From Mikania micrantha (Eukaryota; Streptophyta; Magnoliopsida; Asterales; Asteraceae), in the NCBI GenBank assembly GCA_009363875.1, contig CM018698.1, positions 61,177,439 through 61,241,438 of the forward strand: a stretch of 64,000 nt of DNA, in the 5' to 3' direction. Position numbers and translations under genes: made by a program. Position 1 is the first letter of the stretch; every line of letters starts with the position of its first letter. Under the pieces are notes generated by a model. That model was not told the DNA's origin. It was given only the letters and a program-made list of their open reading frames with translations, and made no database searches. Below, one piece after another: positions 56,542-64,000 of this stretch.

Positions 56542-57526
56542 GTAAACCTGTTCTCCTTGTCTAAGGTCCTTATTGGTGGGGTCATTGGTAACTTTAGATT
56601 GGACACTTTCTAATTCCTGCTTCAAACATCTAACATTAGCAAAGATGTTGCTCTGTTTTCTGTTGAGAATTCTTAAGGGATTCTTAAGCCTTCTCAGTTT
56701 AGAAACCAGAGAGAACATATGGAATCCCCTAACAGGTGCCTCCCAGGAGTCCTTAACAATGGGCAAAAATCCTCCTTCCTGGCCAGAAAATTAGAAAAGG
56801 GGAATTTTTGACAGCAAGGGGGATAGACGGGACAGTGGTCAGAAGTTAGAAAAGGAAGGAATTTGGCATAAGCCGAAAGAAAAGTTTGGACAAAAGGACC
56901 ATTAGACATATCCCTGTCAAGTTTTTTCAGTAACCAAATGGGGCTCCAGGGCTCTTATTCCAGGTGAATTTAAGCCCTGACATAGCAATGTCCTCAACTT
57001 CAATGTCAAAAACAAAGTCCCTTAGCTCAGACATGCTACTAGAGATAAAAGAAGATCCTATAAACCTTTCAGCAGGATTCATAATGGCATTGAAATCACC
57101 AAGACGGACACAGGGGTCTTAGCCAACAAAAGTCTTGTGTATCCTAAGAGCATCCCAGCAGTGTCTCCTAGGAATTTGGCGATGATACGCATAAACAAAA
57201 GAGCAACGAAAAGGGGGGCTACCATTAGTAGGATGAATGTGGCAATGCATGACCTGCGAGTGGCGAGCAACTACCAAAAGGGAAACAACAGAAGGGTCCC
57301 AGCCAACGACAATCCTAGTGGTCCCTTTAGATTCATGGCAGTTGGAGTCCCACTCCCATTTCCCATAAACACGATTACAAACCTGGTGAAGCTTAGACTT
57401 GGCTAAATGAGTTTCAAGAACACCAATAACACTAATCTGCTTGCACACAATGTGATCTCTGACCTGATTTTGGCTAGTGGCATTTGACATGCCTCTAACA
57501 TTCCAGGCAGATATGTACATATCCAT
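56542..57526 (-). pseudogene. LINE C ORF2: endonuclease (APE-like) region
   Basis: ORF2 begins MDMYISAWNVRGMSNATSQN at 57526. Endonuclease motifs follow: the Asn in WNVRG, Glu in VLETHL, GDFNAI after an in-frame stop, and SDHCPVY after a frameshift. The linker to the RT (KNPLRILNRKQSNIFANVRC, DLRQGEQVYL) then reaches the MITE edge. These are the nicking-enzyme residues of APE-type LINEs. The start codon directly follows the ORF1 stop. The copy is inactive because of the stop near 57119 and the frame shifts. Confidence 0.85.
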
Positions 57527-59898
57527 TTAAACAATAAATGGTTTCGGTACAAGGTGCTCTGGTTCACCTGCAGTACCCACATCAGCTTTAGATCCAACAA
57601 TTTGAGTCATCTCACTATCTTCTGGGTCCAAATCCTCTACATTGTAGTTAGGATCAATTCTAAGAAATTCCAATTGATGATGGAAGAAGTCCCATTCCCC
57701 AGGGTCCGGTTTTTGTTGGTCCACTGCCCTAACAGATCTGAACTTTAGGAGCCTGTTTGTAATGGCCCACTTCTGGGCATTTGTTATGCCAAAGTCAATG
57801 GACTCCTCATCACTATCATACTCAGCTTGGTTACTGCTTCTGTTGAGGCTGGCATTTTTGGGATTTCCTTTACTTGATCTGTCAATAGTGACCAGTTTAC
57901 CTGTGCAAACTGGGGCTTCAGTATCCATCATCGAAAACCCTTCATCAGTCAACAAATCAAATTGATTAGAGGTAGAAACTCATGTATCACTAGCATTCCT
58001 GATACTCTCTTGGGCTCGAGTTTTGGGCTGGGACCTGATGGAATTAAACATGTTCTCCCTACCATCAGCTACTAGTCCTTTTCGTTTGCTGCGAGTAGCA
58101 GCAACATGAGCAGTATGGAGCATACTCATTTTTCGCTGAATTGAAGGATCACTACTGGTGTTGTTCCGCTGCTGTTGTCCATATCTAGGTGGCCCATTTT
58201 TGGGATCAGTGCCTCTGGATCCTCCTTGAGTTGACTGCCTTCCTTGCCTAGCTCCATGAGGAAGCATCTTCTTATAAGTTTTGACTATGAACCCATCCTC
58301 ATCTGGTTCCTTTCCAGCCTCTTTTCCACTATCCCTATTTTTTGGATTTGTTTGATTAGTTTCAGCTGCTTTAAGCTCTTCCTTAGTCCTTGACGTAGCC
58401 TTACACATTTGAAATGAATGCCCAAAAACATTGCAATGATCACACACAGCTAGACGCCACTGATATGACACATGTAAGCTAGAAATCCTGGCAGGACGAG
58501 TACAAATTGGAGGGAATTCCAGCTCTATTTCATTGGGCAAATTGGTAGAGGCAGCAACCTCAACTAAGACCCTAGCATACCCTATCTTCCCCATTTGACT
58601 CTCACACCTTTCCTTCGTCACTCTATCCATTAGGAGGGGGACTCCTAATGCACTCATGATCTTGCTAAGGCCCTTACCTGTCCATAACTCTAGGGGGGAC
58701 ATTGTGAACTGTTATCCAAAGCGGGATAACACTTGGTTCAATTTTTTGCAAACAAAGACCCGACTCCCATTTTTTAAACAAAATAGGGACATTGTTGACA
58801 AACCAGGGACCATTTATAAGAGCTTCATTCATTCCCTGTTCATTCTTGAACTTGAAATAGTAGTACCCAACAGAGCTTTTGTATACACTGTCCAAGTCAA
58901 ATTGCTTCCATAATCTCCTAAATGTGCTATTAACTACATTAAAATCCATGAAGGTACCTAGGAACTACCCATACAAATACAAAGTGAAATTGGAAGCAGA
59001 ATACTTGAGATCATCCTCAGATATGAGAACTCTTTTCCCACCAGTTGGGGAGACAGAAGGGGGAATGAATTCTAGACGGGTTCGCTCATTACCATTATTG
59101 AGCTTCATCTTACTAGCATAGGAAACCTTTCCTGTAACATGCTTGTCCCAAACATTCTGTTGCATTGGATTTCGATTGGGCTCCAATTCATTCACCAGGA
59201 GACCACACCCACTAGGAGCCGGTCCACTGTTCATGTGGGTGGCCTTGGTCACTGCCGGACCACTGTGATTCAATCCACCAGCAGCCAGGGGCGGTCCACT
59301 AGAAGCCAAGTTTTCCTCCCCTTCCAATTCATGCTCCGACTCAGAGGACATTTCCTCATTGATTATGGGAGCTTCATCCAAGAAAGGAATCGGAGAAGGG
59401 GGACAAATGCTTCAAAATTGAGACCACATACCTCAGCTCTCGGCAATTGGGGTTATTTCCTACCATTTCCGCATCAATAGGGTTGCCGGGGAGATGAGTA
59501 GAGATGACAATACCAGACTTGACATCCAATAGACCTACCTGCGCTCCATCTTGTTGAAGGATCTCCGCTGATGATGCGTCCTCCACCTGCGTTCCATCTC
59601 CAGTGTACCGAACTCCATTGACTTCCTCAACAAACCTGTTAACATTAAAATTGACGAATTTGGATTTGTTGCCACCTCCAAGGATCATGCCAGTCGATTC
59701 CTTTTTCTTTTTTGATTTCGAGTTAACAGCTAGTGAAGAAATTCTTCTTTTTCCAGTTCCAGCGTCCAACGGGGGGAACAAATTAGGATCTCGGGGTTTC
59801 TCCACTTGGGGGATGAAAGTATTTGAAGTTTCCATACACCTGGAAAACCTAGAAGAAGCTTGAGAGATTCTGGCGTAAGGTGAGAAGGAACCTGGCAC
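57527..59898 (-). pseudogene. LINE C ORF1: gag-like RNA-binding protein (DUF4283 plus CCHC)
   Basis: Starts MPGSFSPYARISQ at 59898. The N-terminal region is proline/serine- and lysine-rich. A DUF4283-like domain (STFRRLWKQFDLDSVYKSSV, NGPWFVNNVPILFKKW, WITVHNVP) lies at about 58950-58680. One CCHC knuckle, CDHCNVFGHSFQMC, is near 58400, followed by a basic tail ending at 57527 with TAA. Frameshifts near 59380 and 58690 and stops near 58965 and 57980 break it. Such proteins bind LINE RNA. Confidence 0.82.
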
Positions 59899-59977
59899 CA
59901 GAGAGAAATGTTAGAGAGAGAAACTAGAGAAAGAGAAATATTGAGCAAATGAAAATCCTTAAGGTTTAGGGTTTAGG
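59899..59977 (-). other. LINE C 5-prime leader starting with telomere-like motif
   Basis: On the minus strand the poly-A of LINE D is followed at once by CCTAAACCCTAAACCTT and a CT-rich leader to the ORF1 ATG. AACCCTAA boxes are common in plant 5-prime UTRs, so this may be the true LINE start. A similar motif after LINE A suggests another explanation. Confidence 0.55.
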
Positions 59978-62190
59978 TTTTTTTTTTTGATAAAGGGCAT
60001 TTGCCCGGAAAATAGATAACAACCAAGAAAACAATTATAGACCCAAGAGGGCATTCCCTCTTTTACAAACATAGTTCCTAGAAGAAAACTTAGGAACCCA
60101 AAATATGGAGGGAATAAATTTCCCTGACACACACCACCTACACAAAAAAAGGGTGGATAATACTAGTGTTTATCACAATACAACTATACGACAGACAAGT
60201 GCTAACAATACAATACATATGGATAAAAAACCTAACTATACACTAAAAACAATGATGCACAATGTTCCTGAAGTGAAATGATTGAGGACCATGGTGCTTG
60301 ATCTCCCAAGTGTAGGTTACCACAAAAATCCACAAGTAGCTAGTCACCAAGAAAAAGGTACAGTCCATACTCCTGACAACCCGACAGCAGATCAGAATAA
60401 AGAGGTAGCTAGCAACAGTGAACCAAGCCCAGGAATACCAATTTGTCTGCTCCTTCCAATCCAAACAAGTAGTTAAGTCTAAGTTATTCACAGCCCACGC
60501 ATATATCTGAGACTTGGGCTGAACATCCCTAGTCAAAAACCCCGTAAATAGGGCCCAAATGAACCAGTCAAATATCGTACTCCAACCTAAAAAGATTTTG
60601 AAATACATATAACAACCTACTTGACATAAAGCCCACCTTAAGGGGTGCAAGGACACATAGCAGGCCGCCCAGGCCAGAAATCCGGCCACCTATCCCACAA
60701 AATAAGCCTAACCGATGCTTTAGTGGCTACATCATCCATTTTTTTGTGTCACTCAAACCATTCCACGTAGCCCTTCCACATCAAACCACGATGCCCAAGA
60801 CTCAAACTCATCCTCACAGTAAACTAAGTAGTGGCAAGGATGGTTTGACCCAATAAAAAATATGTGAAGCAGCCATACTCAAACCATCAGTAACCCAAAA
60901 GTTGGTCCCCACATAATTGAAATCCCCAATTTATGTGATCAACACCAGCATTAGTTAACAAATTCCCATGAAAATTCTTGGCAGATGTATTGGCTAGCAT
61001 AGTTTTACCAAACTTCAAGTCAAACCAATGGTCATAATTGCCCCAGCACAACATCAATAAATAAACCATACATTTATCCATCTCAATAACAGGAAAAATA
61101 CAGCCTTAGACCCACCAGCAGAACCCATGTTGCCCAGCCAAAGTGTTTACAAGATTGCAGCCTTTGACCAAGAGAAAAAACAAGGGGTTGCCCACAATAA
61201 AACCAATACAAAAAGGAGACTTTGAAAAGACAATCCCTGGTGCTTAAGCAAAGACCTGCACAATTCATAAAAGGAGCACACTGGCAGCCCCACAGGAACA
61301 TAAGGAGCAGCCACCGTAAAACAATACCCATGGCCAAATTGCCACCCCCACGACCATCCTACCAGAACAACCATAGTCAACATCATGCGACCCCCACATC
61401 AGCATATGGTAAGCATTCCAAGCAGCTAGCCTCCCAGGACAATAGATAACCCCACAATCATGCAGATCATCTTTGCAAAGCTTAAGTTGAGACCAAATCA
61501 TGCAAGCACTCACACATAAACCGCAGATAGCTTTGTGAAGACCGTCTATGCCCACAGTACCAAGACATCGCACACTGTGAACATAATTCGAGTTGTAGAG
61601 TAACTTATAGAAACAAGCCATGTAGCGCCAAATCCACTAAGTACAATCCATGCACAGCATCTGAAGAAGCCTGTCCAGCCGATGAACATGAATGCCAACC
61701 TGGAGACAACACTTAATATAGCAAAGTAAGCAAAAAGCCGAACCCCACCCATGCCCAATATATTGGAGCATGTGCTCCATTCCCCTTTCTCGACAAGGCC
61801 CCAATATGGTGTTCCCCTGGATTAACAGACCACTAATCTGAATCAGCCCCAACCCAATCCCAAAAATGGTGAAGATATACCTTCTGTTAACTTTCCACTC
61901 AACACTCAGCAAAGAAAGGTTGTTAACAGGACCCACCCCAGTCCCTCCCTTCCCCCAAAGTCTGAGATTCACACAATCATACCCCTCAACCAGACCCAAA
62001 CCAACCAAATAACAGAAAACATACCATTGGTGGATACAAGTAAGGATTTTCAGGTGCAAAATTTTCTCTCTAATCGTTCTCAAATAACCCACATCATCAA
62101 CCGACATAATAAGGAAAAACCACCCATTAAAGAGCCAGGTATCCCTAGCATAATTCAACCTAGAATTACTCATAAAGAAATACATTCAAC
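59978..62190 (-). mobile_element. LINE D 3-prime UTR and poly-A tail
   Basis: An 11-base T run at 59978-59988 is the poly-A of a minus-strand LINE, preceded by GGGCAAATGCCCTTTATC. The UTR is about 2.2 kb and G/T-rich on the sense strand. It contains tryptophan/cysteine/phenylalanine-rich open frames (for example 61637-62185 and 60243-60689) with no recognisable domain, which look like compositional artefacts. Confidence 0.75.
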
Positions 62191-64000
62191 AATTATTAGT
62201 ATCCATACTCTCCAAGCTCTCCAAACCCCAAATCTGCCTTACTTGAATTAAGGCACTAGATTTCCGTGTCTTAAGGCACAACAGCCGAAGTCTAACAGAA
62301 CCCACAATAAAGGCACACAACTCATGTATCGGACGCTTCTTCTGCTCCAGCTCTCTCAAGTTTCTTTATTGCCTAATGTAGTACACCGTGGCCGCAAAAG
62401 TCAACTTGTTAACAACACTCCACACAGAGTTATTGGACACAGACCTACAATAATTCTCCAATCTGTGCTCCCAATTCCCTGTGATATTACACCACCTGGT
62501 TTTAACCTTCACCTTCTGCCAAACCTGAGCAAAAAATTCACATTCAAAGAAAAGATGTGGTATACTATCTTGGACCTCCTCACAGAAAACACACTTTCTC
62601 ATTTGGCCAGTGTTCCACTTACTCAGGAGATCATGCGAGGCAAGCCTGTTTTTAATCGCCAGCCAAAGAATGAAAGCATGGCGAGGGATGTTTTGGGGGA
62701 ACCAGACAAGTTTGACCCAAGGGACCTCTATCTCATTCTCCTGGATGTCCTTCCACACAACACCAACATGGAAGTTATTGTCTTTCCCATCATTTGATCT
62801 CCAAACAACCTTATCCCTTACGTCTGGATTTAAAGCACAAGGTTGAGTAGCCGTAAGAGTTGGGAACCTGGTGCTCCATTCATTAGGCCACTTCCATTGA
62901 TTATAAGAAATAACATCAGCAACCATGGAATTAAATTGGAGCCCCCCTTCATTCATATTTCTAGGAGTGAGAAACTGACATAAAGGGCCTGATGGGTGCC
63001 AGTTGTCAAACCACACCGAAGTGGTTTGGCCATTCCCAATTATATGAATGATGTGGCTTCTCATAAGGTCCCGTTGCTGTAAGATCTTTCTCCAACACCA
63101 AGAAGAGTCCCTTTTTATGGGAACTTCCCAAAAATTACTACTACCTAAATGGTACTCCTTAACCCATCTAACCCACAAAGGCTTAGAGCCTGAGATGATG
63201 TTCCAAGTATGTTTAGATATAAGGCAAACATTCCATGTGGTTATAGACTTCAATCCCAGGCCTCCATGCTTAACAGGCGTGCAGCAGTCAGACCACTTCA
63301 CCTTGGCTTTTCCTCTAGTCAACTCACCATTGCACCACAGAAAGCCACACAACAATTTCTCAATATCTTTTGATATAGTGACTGGTAAAACAAAGACAGA
63401 AGCCCAGTACACCTGCATAGAGTTGAGAACAACTTTAATCAACTGAATCCGACCTACAAAAGATAAGGACTTCACCTTCCAATCCTTAATTCTCTTTTTC
63501 ACCTTGTTAGGAAGAGGGGCACAATCTTTCTTATAAAGTCTAGAGGAAATAAGGGGGACTCCTAAATACTTGACTGGAAGATCACCCACTCTAAATTGGA
63601 TCATATCATAGATTTCCGATCTTATCTGAGGCTTGACATTCCCAAAGTAAACAGTACTTTTGGGTATGCTAGGAGTGAGCCCAGAGGCATTTTGGAGCTC
63701 CTCAAGCTCTATCATAAGGATTTCCACAGAGTCCCCATGACAGAACAAGAACAAATCTTCAGCAAAACAAAGATGGATCTGGCCTACTAATTCACACTTC
63801 CAGTGAAAACGAAAATTTCCCTCATCTTTAATACTATGTCCTATCATAAGGGAAAGAACCTCAATGATAATGGTAAACAAGTAGGGTGATAAAGGGTCCC
63901 CCTAGCGAAGGCCCCTTTTACCCTTAAAGAACCCTTTTTGTTCACCATTCACACTAATAGCAAAGGACACACCATGATCCAATTGATCATTTTAGGGGGA
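62191..64000 (-). pseudogene. LINE D ORF2: C-terminal half of RT and zf-RVT region, cut by window edge
   Basis: The minus strand reads GDPLSPYLFTIIIEVLSLM, then IHLCFAEDLFLFC (FAED where FADD is catalytic), PKSTVYFGNVKPQ, LPVKYLGVPLISSRLY, WFDNWHPSGPLCQF, IPRHAFILWLAIKNRL and CVFCEEVQDSIPHLFFECEF, a zinc-knuckle-like CxxC...H...C motif of zf-RVT. A long frame covers 62366-63880. Stops occur near 63905 (in LRQGDP) and at 62363-62365 (in WQERN). The first half of the element is beyond 64000. Related to LINE C but clearly diverged. Confidence 0.85.

Noticed and set aside
55847..56545. 232-codon open frame on the plus strand
   Set aside because: It lies wholly inside the Harbinger-type MITE, is low-complexity and Arg/Asp-rich, and has no domain.
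61637..62185. 182-codon hydrophobic open frame on the minus strand
   Set aside because: Located in the LINE 3-prime UTR with biased composition; no recognisable domain and no homologous frame seen in LINE A.

Overview
The window looks like nuclear DNA of a flowering plant. It has one intron-containing gene of a plant-only family (a PAS/LOV photoreceptor) in AT-rich DNA filled with Ty3/gypsy LTR retrotransposons, L1-type LINEs, hAT and PIF/Harbinger MITEs, foldback elements and microsatellites. The long LTRs (about 2.2-4 kb) that begin TGTCACACC or TGTAACA and the style of the gypsy proteins recall Asteraceae, but that is an impression and not a demonstrated assignment.

Layout. 1-512: end of an LTR that runs off the left edge, sitting inside a degraded LINE (513-2540) that carries a hAT MITE. 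A telomere-like patch and a second LINE fragment follow (to about 3300). 3694-5974: the only convincing host gene, a seven-exon PAS/LOV gene on the minus strand. 6300-13043: a noncoding patchwork of minisatellites, a Helitron-like terminus, a large foldback element, (TA)n-flanked MITEs and the end of a plus-oriented LTR. 13080-17811: remains of a plus-strand gypsy pol, split by an LTR insertion (13212-17129) that itself contains a MITE and a 1.03-kb hAT element.

17812-44130 is best read as one LTR of a minus-strand gypsy element (Gypsy-2), split by a 22-kb tandem array at 20086-42237. The array is LTR-body-LTR-body-LTR-body-LTR: three internal regions of exactly equal length (4273 bp) share four LTRs. 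All three bodies have the same integrase C-terminal truncation. The middle copy keeps an uninterrupted 1331-codon gag-pol frame; each outer copy has one nonsense codon. Gypsy-2's own decayed pol follows (44131-49880), interrupted by a solo LTR with a perfect target duplication (46985-49196).

50477-64000 holds two L1-type LINEs head to tail on the minus strand. The inner one has a gag-like ORF1, an endonuclease and a reverse transcriptase, and is cut by a solo LTR (53001-55681) and a Harbinger-type MITE (55750-56538). The other runs off the right edge.

The least expected signal is in the LTRs. Their probable leader regions hold series of short inverted repeats whose arms differ from one hairpin to the next yet stay complementary. 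One hairpin just upstream of GTGAG recurs in several diverged LTRs with matched base-pair changes. The array, the hairpin series and the LINE/telomere-like junctions are the items most worth checking.
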